From positions 44,244,351-44,308,350 of the forward strand of contig NC_065533.1 in NCBI RefSeq assembly GCF_020184175.1: DNA of 64,000 nt, given 5' to 3'. Made by a program: the position numbers and the translations under genes. Below the pieces are notes generated by a model, which made no database searches, was not told where the DNA came from, and was given only the letters and a program-made list of their open reading frames with translations. Every line of letters begins with the position of its first letter. The stretch's first letter is position 1. This document shows positions 1 through 13,799 of this stretch, one piece after another. The DNA comes from Aphis gossypii (taxonomy: Eukaryota > Arthropoda > Insecta > Hemiptera > Aphididae).

Positions 1-800
1 CCGTGGACAACTGTCACCCTGCGTGAAATCTTCCTTGAGCGGCTAATCATTGTTGTTAGATTAGGTGGGAAAGTATTATTCTCGCGTGCGTGATTAAACT
101 TTTTGGGTTTTAACGTGCTTGTGTTTTACGTGGCTACGTACGTAGGTATAATAATGTGGACAAACTATTATAAGCGCGAATTCGACTTTGGAAACATCCT
201 CCGATGGTGGTTCGTAGGTTTCACGCTCATCCCTCTAAATATATACGTATTCCTCCCTGTCTCTCTCTCTCTCTATACATATTATATATATATAGATATG
301 GAGAGAGGTCGAACAGTTTTCGGACCGAGTTTCTCCACGCACAAAATTAATGGGCAAAAACATTTTTGATATTATCACCGAATAAGCCGCCACGACCAGA
401 GTGGCAGAGCTCGCGGCTCAAGCACGGGCGTCGGCGGAGGGCAGGCTGCCGGGTGACCGATGAAGATTGATAGACGCTCGGGGTAGACCTTTAACCCTGT
501 AGAACCCCTTTTGCAGTTCTGCAGCCACCACCACTATCCTCTTACTCCGCGGGATCAACCCAGCTATTTCTTCTTTTTTATATACGTTTTTTTTTTTATC
601 TCGTTATAATTTACAACTTTCTCGACACGAGGATTTGCGTTCGGCACTACGGCGGCGTGGCGTCTCTTCGACCCTCTGATGAATAGCCGGGGCGCGTCAA
701 ATTGTTAAGAACTTTACGCCTCGCCACGTCCATCACGTTCGTTAGTTTTTTTCTATCTTACCTGCCATTTACAGTTTTTAAAACCATCCGGCCGGCTTTT
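1..800. other. GC/CpG-richer island, no recognised coding sequence
   Basis: Distinctly richer in G+C and CpG than the flanks, especially 380-560 (GCCGCCACGACC, CACGGGCGTCGGCG) and 630-700. A short TC run lies at 259-274. The 88-codon frame at 103-369 ends in low-complexity S/L/Y and resembles no family I know. A promoter or noncoding first exon of an off-window gene is possible. Confidence 0.35.
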
Positions 801-2831
801 CTTTTTCCGTCATCACCCTCCACCGCGGATAATATAATTTTAACACAATAAACAACAACAATAAAATTAATAACAATAACAATAATGATCATAAAAATAA
901 GACAGTACCTAGTCGTTGGTTAAAAGGGTAAGAGCGGAGTTTTCAGCAAGGAATGGACCGCGTTAATATATAATAAAGAATTTTGCCGGAAGCCGTTCAT
1001 CTGATTCTCGACCAATATTATGCAGGATACGTTAATATAGAAATATAATCATGAAAAAAAATTTTAAGTTAATTTTTAAATCAACATTAATTTTATAAGT
1101 CAATAACAATATTGTTAACTCAATAATTTTAAAGTTAATATTAAACATTAATGTATGAGCTAAGTACATGTCATAGTTAAAATCAGTTAATTCATTTTTA
1201 ATCTATATAATATAGAGAGTAGCCCACATGGATTTTTCACATTTATTATTTTTTTTTTTATATAAAATGACTAAATATTTTATTAAAATAAATTATATTA
1301 TCCTTTTTTATTGAACACTATAGTCTATAGCTGTTGCAGTGATTTATAAAATAACTAATTAGTAGTATATATTTTAGTCTCAACTAAATGAATTATAAAT
1401 TATGTAATCAATACATATTTATTTGTGTCTTTTTATTTAAAATAACTAAATAAAGCATGATTAAACAAAATGTAATTAACTACCTAATAAGTTAAATTAA
1501 ATTAATAATAAAAAAAAAAATAAGTTAAGCTTAAATTTAATTTAATTATAAAAAGTTAAGGTATTACAAGTTAAAATATTCAGTCAAGTTATGCGGATGC
1601 TTAAAAATTAATTATCTAGTTGAGTTAAATAGTTTTAAACTTGTTAATGTGCAAAATTGAGTGGGTGTAAAATTGTAGCAGAGGTGGTATCTTATTCTTT
1701 TATGATTGATATTTAGTGGTGTAATAGGACAGGTGGGTATAGGATTTGAAAATATTTACAATATATTTTATATATATATATATATGCATTATTCTTAAAA
1801 AACTGGATAAATAATCCTTCTGTATAATAAGTATCTAGTGAACCTTGTCATTGAGTAAGTTACTATAATGTATGTGTTACACAATATGAATCATGGTATA
1901 CAATAAAAACTAGGTTGTCTGTCAGCCAATATTTCTAAGAATATTTCTAAGAGTATATTATTATATATATTATATTAAATTGGTATAAGTCATTTATTTT
2001 TAAATTAGTAAAAAAGTAGATCTCTAGAAAGCAGATTTATATGTTCTAAAATCTAGCTAAATAAGCAATAAAAATGCTTAATATGCAAATAAATATATTA
2101 TGTCTTAAAAGGTTCAAATATCTACGATACACTCAAGAACTATATATATAAAAAAAAAAAACATTAACTTTTTCATAAAACATAATCATAAACATTTAAT
2201 AAATAATATCAATAATGGTTCGTGATCTAAGAATAATATTTTCTTATTTCAGTTTTCATGAATTATTATTTTAACACTATTTGATATAATATATAGAAAC
2301 TAAATGCTATATTCTCTTATATCCTCTCAATATTCCTTTTTTGAAACTTAGAAGGCTCAACTAATTTTTATAAAAATAAATCGCATAGTAAAATACTATA
2401 ATACTATGTTATATAATATTATTAGTTATTATTATTTTAATTCAATACCATAAAACTGAGTAAATGGGCTTGTTAAACATTTATCTAAATATTTAAAAAG
2501 AATTGAATTGATTATAGTGAGTAATATACGTAACGTCGAAAAGTTTCAACATCCATCTAACAATATTATTTTGAATACATTACAAAGTTATTACTTAAAT
2601 CATTATAATTCGATCATTTCGATCAATAATGACAGACTAAAATTTAAATTTAAAAACACGTACATCATTTTGTGAGCTACTATATTCATTGATCTACTCA
2701 GAATCTAAAATAGATCAATTGTGTAGTGGACTATAAAGATTACTAGCACATTACTAAACTTATTAAAATGATTTTGCAAAAAAAAAAAATATATAGCTCA
2801 AACCTACCAATACATATTATAAATCCTTGAC
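801..2831. other. A/T-rich gene-free stretch
   Basis: Dominated by TTAA/AATT words and short AT dinucleotide runs (for example near 1771-1785). No ORF, splice pair or element boundaries that I can support. Confidence 0.6.
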
Positions 2832-3032
2832 CAGTGGTCTGAAACTAAAATTAAAATATATTTACGTCAAAGGTTAGCGGGATAAACACTTTTTTTTACT
2901 CATTTTAACATAACATTTCAAATAAACAAAATCAAAATGAAAATGTTTGAAGAAATAAATATACATTGCGGGCCACATAGAAAGGTCTCGTGGATCGGAT
3001 GTGGCCCGCGGGCCACGTGTTTGAGACCATTG
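2832..3032. mobile_element. hAT-like nonautonomous element (MITE) with 8-bp duplication
   Basis: The left end CAGTGGTCTGAAACT is the imperfect inverse of the right end, GTGTTTGAGACCATTG on the plus strand. The ends are flanked by TCCTTGAC (2824-2831) and TCCAAGAC (3033-3040), an 8-bp target duplication with two differences. The CAGTGGT-type terminus, 8-bp duplication and subterminal GGCCCGCGGGCC palindrome (3003-3014) are typical of hAT elements. At 201 bp it has no coding capacity. The GC-rich right third stands out sharply from its surroundings. Confidence 0.7.
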
Positions 3033-3040
3033 TCCAAGAC

Positions 3041-5385
3041 CATATCACAAGCATATTATAAGATTAAATAATTAAGTTGCTTATGTAATTACAATAGAAC
3101 CTATTATAAGTATAAAAATAAATTAAAAGAATAAATGTTGTTTATGTGTCATCTTGTAGAAGAAGTGTTTGATTATGTGTCATAAAATCAAAACAATTAT
3201 GGTACATTGGTTTTATTGATTGTGTTTTGTTTGCACTGCTAGTTATTATGATGTACACTAAGGCCAAACTAAGAGACACATAACAAATGAATAGACATTT
3301 GTATATTCTATTAGACCTAATTTATGCGTGCGTATAATTAGTAATAATGACGTATTTTTTTATTGATATACATTATCGTATATTACCTATATTATAATAA
3401 TATAATGTAAGTAGATGCCTTGCCAAATCTAACTGAACGTGGTATTACCTCATGCTTGTTTAAGCATCTATTATAATATGGTATAAAATGAATCGTATTT
3501 AGTATTGAAAGGCAATTAAAGATATTACTTTTTAAATATGTAATGATTAATTAAAAGCATTTTTTAAAAATCGTTTAACTCTTTTTAACAAATTAATACT
3601 GAAGTATTTTTCGATTCGATAAGTAGTAGGTATAGTAAAGTATCCTGAAAAAAATTCGTGAGTGCTACATCTAATTTATAAAATGGGAAAATAAGTAAAA
3701 CTGTGAAATTCGTATAAATCGCTTTGCTTGTATAAATATTTTTTGCTATTAAATGGGGGAAAAAAGTGGTTAACTTCACGAACTAGGTAATTACACACTT
3801 AGGACATAACAATTAACCTATTTAATTTATAATATATATACAAAGTGTATTTTCATCATTATCCTAGAAAATAGTTTTTTTTTTAATATATAATTTTTAA
3901 CGTTTAAATACAAATTTTTTTCAAGTTTTTTATTTAAATTAAGTTTTTATGTATTTTAATTTATTGTATATAATTTATGTCTATAGAACAATAATTATTT
4001 ATCCAATAGAATAAAATTATATAGTCTTTATAATTTGATAAGTTAAGACAAGGAGTTTTTTAGTTTCAGTATTTTCGAACAGTATTTACTGTATACAAAA
4101 CTTGGTATCATATTGGAATATTGGTAGAATAATAAGCGATACAACAATAATAGACGTTTTTAACATAAGATTGTAGAGATGAGTGTTTGAAATAAAATAA
4201 ATTATCTAGTTAAAATTGTGTGCATAGAGTAAAAATAAGAAATAGAAAAAAATAGTTAGTTTCATTTTATTTTTGTAGTGTCATAATACATACCAAAAGC
4301 CAGATTAGGTACGTTATAATTAATGCATTTCATTTGATGTCTTAATGCTGAAGTTATGATATCTGCATAGCTCTAAAGAATAGTTAATGTACGGTAAAAT
4401 AATTAATAATTTTATTCCCAGTCTCTGAGTCACGAATAACCACAATTTACAATGAAACTCCCATATCCCTGAAAGTGTTGTTTCTACAGTAAATGGAAAT
4501 TATCCGTTAACAATAAGTGTGCGAATTAATGCAGCTAAAGATGGCAATTTGTATACGCGCCGGTATTTGAATTAGAATAAAAGACTAACGCATAAATCCA
4601 TTATATTATTATAGTCAGCCCGAAATTGCAATAAATAGTGGTTTTTCAGAATAAGCGATTCGGCGCGCGTTGTCTCGTTTAATATTTTATGTCGTTTTCC
4701 GTTTTAAACTGATATTAGTGCCGAGATTATAAAAATGTCCTAAGGATTGGATTTAATGGGTGCAATAAGTAAAAAATACTGCAGCAACCATCATGTAACT
4801 GAATATATCGTTTAAATGTGTATAATATACGATATAAGTCCTTTTATTATAGTTATTCGGAATTTTTTTGTTTGTTATATATTCATTTTTATATGTACCT
4901 ATATATAATATTATATACTTTGGTTACAAAAACGAGAATCCTCGGAGTAGAGCACGATGGGAGCAATAAATTACAAGGATTTATAATTAATACGAGATGG
5001 AAATCTACAAAGAGACATTGGACGTGAGAGAGAGGTTAATTTTTTTCCGAAACCTCGGTTCCAATTTCTCGTTTTTCCAGGAAGAGAGATATTTATTTTG
5101 TTTTTTTTTATGTTCTTTTATTGTATTTCTTTTTGCTCGTCGAAAAACCAGTATTCATCTATCGTTATTATGTATAGGTATAGCGGACATCTAAACCCAC
5201 GATATTTATCGCTTTTTCCGATTTAAGTGTATACCGTTTAAGGAGCACCAACTGTTTTTATTATTTGTGTAAAAGTCCAACCAAAGGGTGCAAAAAAAAA
5301 AAAAAAAATAAAAAAAAAATAAAAAAAAAATAGGAAAACAAGTCGTCTCAAAAAAACTATACATGTATATGTATATATTATTATA
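3041..5385. other. A/T-rich gene-free stretch with poly(A) block
   Basis: No coding feature recognised. 5291-5330 is a block of A runs broken by single Ts. The small open frames at 4818-5194 translate to low-complexity F/Y/I/L. Confidence 0.55.
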
Positions 5386-5389
5386 TATG

Positions 5390-6075
5390 TAACCGTGGCC
5401 CGCGGAATATAGCTGCCTTGAGATACAGCGACGGCGGCGGATACCCGGTAACCGTTTATCAAATTGAAATTCGGCGACGCACGTCCCAACGTATTTTCCG
5501 CGCCCAAGGGGATTGAATTTTTCCGCTTTCCACACGTACCCCTCTCGCCACCCGGAAACCGACCGCTCCACTGTTATGCCAGGAACCCCGGACGTTATCC
5601 CTTCACCACGATCCGCTCTGCGTTTCCGCCCTCGTCAGCCAGCGAACCACCACAAATCCTCCTCCACTTCACCACCATTCACGCGCCCGCACACCATCCG
5701 CGTATATACATAGCCAATTGCTCGGTTCCGGCCGCCGCCAGGGACTTTCGTACGAGTTTTATCTAGAAATTGTGTTGTCAGTGCGAGTTTTCGGCCCGTG
5801 ATGAATGGACCCTCAAGGCTAACCGTAATTTTTATACCATACTTTCTCTCTCTCTCTCTCTCTCGATTTCTTCTACTCACACGCTCGCTACCACACTAGC
5901 CACCTCACGTCCGAATCAAACAGTATATGCACCGTCCAAGTGCACCCCCCCCCATGCCTATCGCATCCCTGCAAAATCCATTTCACCCTCTACACGTAGA
6001 ATTCCTCACACACGCGCGCACAAACACAAACAAACGGTACCCCGTGTCCGACTCTTGAATATTTTCAAATAAATC
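5390..6075. other. CpG-richer island with TC microsatellite
   Basis: Marked rise in G+C and CpG (for example GCGACGGCGGCGG at 5428-5440) inside A/T-rich DNA. It contains a (TC)n tract at 5845-5864 and a C run near 5946-5953. Two tandem plus-strand frames of 100 codons (5464-5766 and 5770-6072) are Pro/Ser/His/Thr-rich, as expected from translating C-rich noncoding DNA. I read it as a promoter or 5' noncoding region, orientation unknown. Confidence 0.4.
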
Positions 6076-7441
6076 TTATACACGACCACATGCCAAATAA
6101 TATGCACTGTACCGTTTACGTGGCGCACGGCTTGTACCAAATACCCTCATCCGGTAGCCTTTCATCGATAGTTAGATGTCGATGGCCGGTACGGGGAACC
6201 TTATCGAAAATCCATTATTAAAGACGTTATTCATTCATTCCTTTATAGACATTAGTCATTAGTCATAGCTAGGGCTATACAATAGTAAAATATGAAAAAT
6301 AAAAAAAATTATAATTGATACTAATACAAAGGGGTTTGTGGACAAAACTATCCAATGTTTTCAAGGGTCGTAGCAAAAAAAAACATATGCATATATATAC
6401 ATTTTAGATACCACAATTATAAGATACCACACTCACGAATGTAGGTATGTGTATATTGTGTATTCAAATGCATATCTCACCACATAAGATAATATATTAC
6501 TATATATTTCGAGTGTATTTATTTGTGTTTTTGTGTGTACACGTACACTCGCGATGTTCCTACGGAAAACGATTTGTCATTAGACAGCTCAACCACTGAG
6601 AGTATTTTCTTGACACTTATCTGACGTCTTTTTCTCGTATTTTTATAACTTTTAATAATGTAATCCACAAATACCGATTTTTTCATGCATGTTTTGAATA
6701 ATTTCTTGTTTTTATGATTTTTTTTTATTTTTATTTTGATAATGATAGTGAATGAAAAAAAAACGAAACATTAACGTCATGATATAGCTCTTTTAAATAT
6801 ATAATCATGCATTAAATTTGATGACTCTACTAAAAAAAAAAATCATCAAAATATTATGTATTAATGGATGTAATCTAACAAGTTGATAATATAAGTAATA
6901 TTTAAAATAGTTTGTGAATTAGTGTGCAAATTAATTTATTACTATTTATTTATATTTTAAAATTTACGATTGAGGATTCAATAATATTATATTGATTAAT
7001 GTTATCCTGCATAGTTATTTGTTCAATTCTCAAAAACTAACCTATGTTGTTGTAAATTTAATTGTACTCATAATGTTTACTTTATAATAACAAATGCTTA
7101 CAATTTATGTTAGTACATATTATTTGCGATACCATTTACATAATTATATTTTGTTTTATTGGTAATAAAATGTCGTACAAAAATAAAAGAATAAGTAATT
7201 TTTTTTACTATACAATTATAAAATATGTTAAAGGAAATATATTTGATAAAATAAAAAATAATTGTTAAAAAGTATTGATTTTATAATTATTATAGCTTAG
7301 CACAAAATAAATTGGCAATCGTCATTTTTATATCACTCACTTTTTATACGAGAAATCAAAACATTGTATTATGATTAATGATGTTGTATGAGCCTTGTGA
7401 ATTGTATAAAAAAATGACTAAATAAATATAAAATGACTTAC
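6076..7441. other. A/T-rich gene-free stretch
   Basis: Nothing recognisable apart from homopolymer A/T runs. If the exon at 7442-7516 is real, this would be the start of its downstream intron. Confidence 0.5.
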
Positions 7442-7516
7442 CTGTTTACAATTAATTTCTTCATGGTCTCTAAAACAATCATAATAATTATTCAATCGTG
7501 CATAATTCTTACTCAT
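7442..7516 (-). CDS. possible first coding exon of an unrecognised gene
   Basis: On the minus strand an ATG at 7514-7516 opens a 25-codon frame (MSKNYARLNNYYDCFRDHEE, then INCKQ) that ends exactly at CAG|GTAAGT, a full match to the donor consensus. An in-frame TAA lies a few codons upstream of the ATG, so this Met would be the first. Residue use (C, D, E, R, H) is unlike the I/N/K/Y translations usual in this DNA. I recognise no family, and no partner exon downstream is convincing. The ATG context (TTTATGA) is poor. Coincidence is possible. Confidence 0.3.
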
Positions 7517-10500
7517 AAAAATACTTCGTATTGATTATATTTTAACTGTTTGTAAAAACATTATACTATTTATTTAAGCTTTTAAAAACACTTTATAAAG
7601 TACCTTCATGATTTATTTATCATTAAACTATCGTCATTCATAATATTTTTTGTGAATGCCACGATTTATCATCATACACCTCTGACGCACGTGACCTAAT
7701 TGCTTACCCTGCGTGCAAAGTATGTCCGGCTATTTTTAATACAATTACGAAATATATATGTGTATACCATTTAAAGCAAAAATTATAAACATGAAGCTGG
7801 GAGACGAGTTTTAATTAGTTTGGGGTTTAAAAATGTTTTAACAATATGAAATGTGATCATCATATTTTATGGTAGGTTAGTATATATTTCAGGATATGAT
7901 TATAAGAGCACGGGTTTTGCTGAAATTCAAAACTAAGTACTTACTATGATATAACAGTAGTAGTAGTGAATGTCCATACTTACTTTTTTTTTCTTTATTC
8001 GTATGACCTATATCATTTATCTCAATTTTAAAGACTTAATCATTTTAGTAGTATTATATTATGTTAAATATACTCTAAAGATTAGCCCGTTGCAAAAGAG
8101 TTCACTTAGTGTGAGGAGAATAACCAAATTGACGTTTTGACATCCCACAACTTTCATGAAAGTTGGACATTGTGCGTTCAATGTTTTTTTTTTTTTTTAA
8201 CTAGTAATAGGAAACTTGTTCATTTTCTTTCTCACTATTATAGAGCTATGTCAGAGTTTTTTTCTTAAAATAAGAAGCATATCGATGTCGCTAAATTCTT
8301 TGTATATTATGATACACGATACTTTTTTAAAATATGCTTGACATTTGTATTAGTTATTATAAGTTATATTATTTATGATTTAATAATAATGTTCAATACA
8401 ATAAAATATAGGTAATAAAGAAATAATAACATTTAAATAAAACTGTTTTTTTTGGGGTTTTTTTTTTTATAAATAGTAATTCAAACTACTATCTTAAATA
8501 AATACTAGATCTTAAAAAAACATATTTCATAACTTTTAACTCTTGTAAATTACTTCATTCTTTTAATAACAATAATAACTAATACTCACTTAATTATCAA
8601 AGTTTTACTTATTAATTAATTTTATATTATCTTTCTTTAATTTATTTTAACAAAATATCAAACTTTTGATATGTCTATTAGTAAATCATAAACAGAAGAT
8701 TCACGAGTTTGGTGTACTTAAATTGCCTATTTAAGACGCCGTGCTAGATAAATTTATGTCAATGTAATAATATTATTAAATAAATAAATTATTATTGCTC
8801 TTAATATTAATGGTGCCTAAAATTGCTTTACTCCCGACACATTAATACATTATTATTAGATATTCAATGTAGTGACATAGTTTTGTTAAATATATTGTTA
8901 TTTTTTCTTAGTAAAAGTACTAATTTTAGTCGTGTAAGAAATATATTAGACCAAAATATGGATATTAAAATATAAATCAATAAATTATTGGAATACATAT
9001 TTTTCATTTTTTCATATTATTATTATATTTGTCTAAAAACATATATCTTGAGTTATGTATCTCTTTATATTTATTATAATATAATATTGTATTTATTTAA
9101 AAATGATTAATGAAATAAAACTTAAGTCTACATCTAATATTTATACTTAATTATAAAGTATATTAACTTAATACATACATTAATTTTTAATGTATCAATT
9201 AATACAGCAATAATAAATAAGGATATTATCATGAAATTATGTGACAACATATTTATCTAACCAATGGATTTTAATTAAGATAAGTTGTGCCTGCACTGTA
9301 ATAAACAAAAAAAAATTAAATCATATCATTTGTTCTTTTAGATCATTAAAAATATTTGTTTATTTAGATTTTTTTTCTTTAAGATTTTGAAAAACATTTT
9401 GATTATTATTATATTATAATTTATTATTGGTAGTTATAAGTTTATTATAATCTTATATTAATGTATTTATTGTGTATTTATTTATTTTAAAAATACACCC
9501 CTGAAGGCATTCTCTACAGAAATTGTATGCTTATAATATATACCTAATAATTTGACAAAAAATGTAAAAAAAAATATATAAATGTATATTATGTACATGT
9601 GGAAAAAAGTGCATAATTAGCGGTTTTCAAACAATGTTAGATAAATCTGTTAGGGTTATAGGTTAATAAGTTAGAACAAAATATATAAATAGAAAAGATG
9701 TCAAAAAGTAAATATATTAATTTGGACTGTTATTTAAGAGAAATGAAAAAATTAAGGATTTTGGAAGGAATGTATATTTTTTTTAAATTATTATAGAAGA
9801 CAAAAAACTTAAAAACAAGGTTTTTAGTTTTATTGTTAAAATAAAGTATTATACATTCACCTAAACTAAATTAGATTCTGCTAAGTATATAAACTGATCA
9901 ACATCAATTTTTTCAAAAACAATGTGTGTACATGTTTATAATTTAAATTATTAGAAATATGCGTAATATTTTAATTAAATATATTTATATTGTTAATTAA
10001 TATATTTTTTAAAATAACAAACAATATTTTTTTGAATGTTTATTTAATTTTATATCTATAATTTCATTACAACAGTCATTAAGTTAGAATTGTAAACAAG
10101 TACCTTCATTCAGTTTTGAGTTTGAAATAACACGGTTATCATTTATAATATTCATAATAATGTATGTTCACTGTGGCGTTAAAAAATAATATTCTATATT
10201 TTATAAAAATATAAAATAAAAACAAAGTTAGAAAGATTTATTTTAACTTAACTGGTAGAATTTATATAATATGTGCCACGGGACACAAACTTTTATTCAA
10301 TTTGTCACATCTGACATTTTTTTTAAATGAGTTTTTCATAAGAAGTCTAAACACCATGGGTACAGATGATACAGATGAGTTCAAAGGGAATTCGGATTTT
10401 TTTAAATAGGTTTTCATTTCTTATTTTGTGAGGATAAAAGCTGAAGTTAATACGACTACAGTACGAAGCAGTAATAAATTGGTTGTCGCCCTGATGTGGA

Positions 10501-13500
10501 ACATCTATTATAACGGTGTATCTATATAGCATTTTCGGAGTATTTATTCGCATTTATTTTTTAATCGAAAATGAAAAGTTTTTTTTCCCAACAATCAAGT
10601 ACGTGGCAGGTGCATTGTATTGTAAATGAGTGTACCTATTCACATTATTCAAAATCGATTGTCCTGACATTTTTTTGTGGGTAGAAGTTTTCCTTTATTT
10701 TTGTTTTTCGGTCAGTTATACGCTTGAATAGATTACTAAATTGGATCTGTGGAATAATGTCTCGTAAGTAGAGATATTCAACGATGGTGTTTAGCAGTGT
10801 TAAGCCTGAAAGGTTCGACTTACCACCATGGAGAAATAACTTGTTAAACAGAAGGTGAATAAGGGTGTGTCTTATTATCAAAAAAAATTTTCCATCGTTA
10901 TAGGAAAAACTATTGTTCTGTGGTTTTTATGTTCTGTCTAAAATTGAATGGTACCTATTATAGTAGTTAACAAGTTAAGTTAAAGTCGTTATGCCATATT
11001 TTTAACGTTTCCGATATTCATATTAATACCTATAGTGTATGAGTTATTAATCTGAATCAATTACTTATTAAGTACATACCTATTTGTTTAAATCGCATAT
11101 TAAAACAAACTAATTAATGACTTGAACACTTTTGTCTATATCAAATAATTTAAGTAAAATTAAATAAAAAGGTACACTTATTATCATAAAACTATGGCTA
11201 CGTTAAAGTTAACATGTATTATCGGTTCGTGTTTTATTCATACAATTATTTAACTATGGACCAACTCGTTTTACCCGTGGGCATATAATATGACTACCTT
11301 AAAACCCTATTTATATTCACGTGTCCGTACATTTACAATGTTCGTCTTTGATAATATTTCGAACATCGTTTATACTCGCACACGCCACTATGCGCTGTGG
11401 TCGAATGAGAGCTACCAGAGATTATCTACTTCCGTCCACAATACAATATCGTCATTATTTCTACAAAGCTATTATTTTAATCATATTTTATGAATATTGC
11501 TCATCCTAGGTACAAACGTCGCGTCACAAGAATAATTGGAATTTATGTTGAAAATCGTTTTGGGTGAAGTCATTTTCAACGTAAGTTCTTATACCTATTA
11601 TTGAAACAAATGAACAGTTAGTGATTGTTATTATTTTGAAACTGATTATTATTATATCACCGAGTAAAATTATTCTTATAGTTCTTTTTCAATGAGACAT
11701 AGATCAAATATTAAAGGGATAACTTTCATAACTTTCAAAAAAAAAAAAAAAAATAAATAAATAAATAAAATAACGAATTACACGCACTTGAGCTCTGACT
11801 AGCATTTTTGAAGGATTAATTTGAACTATCATAAGGATTTGTTGTATTTGTGATATTATAATGGCGTTGGCCCTAGTGAAATTTAATTTAGTAATTTAAA
11901 AATTGACTGTTATATTTTGCACGATCATAATCAAAAAGAAATATTTATATAAGTTAAAATCGAATTACATAAACTCTGAATAAATATTATAAAATCCTAG
12001 AATTTTATTGTTTTTCAATGCATTCTAAATTACTATTAAGTCTATTGATATGAAAATGACATACGCCATACTCTGGTGTTTATATTGAGAATTATTTATA
12101 CATTATTAAAACAGTTTACAACACTATTTTTAATATTAAGGAGGATTTATAAAATGTTTTGACTTCTCAGTATTATAAATGGCTGTTATTTAAGCCTGTA
12201 TTCATTCATTTCTGTATAAATACAGATTTTTGTATTTATAAAAATGGAAAAAATACAATTATTTGATATTATTAAAATTAATGAATAGCTTTATACATAG
12301 ATATACATTTTTAAATCTATCGCAGGAATTATTAATGTACTATAGGTGTTTTCACATGAAATGAACATTAAAATAAATTGTATTACAAAACCATTTTATA
12401 TAGTTAATTTTCAAAAAGCAGCTTCTAATATATAGTATTTGATTTCTCCTATAATTACCCAGAAGAAAAAAATATAACCTTTATAAAACTATAACCCTCA
12501 ACTTATTATTATTATTATATTTTTTTTTTGATTTTTAAAATAATTATTTTAGTATCAATCAAATTATTAAATAATAAATGGTTTAATTATGATATAACTG
12601 TTTTTATTTTGATCTGTAATAAACTAATAATACATACAAATAATTATTATGCATACTACATATTTAGTACATGTATATTATCTGTATCGTCTTATCTCGT
12701 ACATGTACATTAATTTTTGAGCCGTAATAGTTTTGTGCTAATGGATAATGGCTAATAAAAATAAAAAATAAAAAATAAATTATTAAATTCATACACATAT
12801 GAAAATGTATACTTTATTATATTATGTACCATACCTATATAGATAGTATTATCATACAATTCATTAAAATAAGTTTATATTAGATATATTTATATTATAC
12901 AATTTTAGTTACTAAAATTTGAATATCTGTAGATACGTAGTATACAATATAAATTAATATTATTTAAAATCAATTCAATGAATATAATTTGTATTAACTT
13001 ATCCCTTAACATTTTTATATTTTATCAAATTTAAATATTTACAATAAATCATATATATTCATAAAATAAAATATAACTAAACAATTTTGACTATATTGCA
13101 GGTAGTTAAATTTTACAAATTTCATAAAAAATTGATGAAATTAAAACACAATTTTTTCAATTTTTTTCAAATTATTTTATATTTTAATGAACCTTTGTAG
13201 CATAAATAGAATATTATCTACTCATTGCCCATGGATATTTGTACCTATTTTTATGCGTGTATTAGTGTATATTAATAAATACGTAATAAATTATATAATA
13301 TTTATAGTAATTACTATTCAAATAACTAACATCACGTACAACTATAAAATAATAAAAATATGTACATTACTCTATAAATTACGAAAACTTTCAGATCCCT
13401 TAAAACCAAAAGCAATTGTCAAGTTTTTAGTCTAAATTTAAGTTTAAATTAAATTTTTTTTTTATCGAGGTAAAAAAAAAATTATAAAACAAACAAGTTG

Positions 13501-13799
13501 GTGTACCGTATATTTATTGCAAAAGTTGCATTTTATATCAACAGTTTTTAAAACTTATTAAAACGAAAACTTATTTTTAATGGCTTGTGGAATTTCAGTT
13601 TAATAACATTGTACTTAAATTTTAAGTTTTAATTCTAGACAAATTATTTAAAAAAACTGTTAATGTCAGGTAATCCTTAATAGTTTTTTTCGGTTTATAA
13701 TTATAACATTTTGTTTTTCAGTCAGAAAGCTTAAATATTTAATACGAGGTTTCTTTTATGTAGTTATTTAGAATAATTATATTTTTTTTTATTTTTATA
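7517..13799. other. A/T-rich gene-free stretch
   Basis: No firm feature. An 18-bp perfect palindrome CAACTTTCATGAAAGTTG lies at 8148-8165. Two neighbouring minus-strand frames at 10347-10553 and 10645-10881 are less low-complexity than average but match nothing I know. An A run followed by TAAA tetranucleotides lies near 11738-11769. Confidence 0.5.

Noticed and set aside
5464..6072. Two tandem 100-codon plus-strand frames in the CpG-rich island
   Set aside because: Pro/Ser/His/Thr-rich composition follows C-rich noncoding DNA, other frames are open in the same place, and no domain or splice structure is seen.
8148..8165. 18-bp palindrome CAACTTTCATGAAAGTTG as a heat-shock element
   Set aside because: Only two good pentamers (TTC-GAA), with no neighbouring gene or promoter.
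10347..10881. Two adjacent minus-strand frames (68 and 78 codons)
   Set aside because: Less low-complexity than average, so a decayed transposon was considered, but no motif of any transposase, reverse transcriptase or integrase could be named.
11515..11590. Apparent exon between a CCTAG acceptor and a GTAAGT donor on the plus strand
   Set aside because: All three frames contain a stop within the segment, so it cannot be an internal coding exon.
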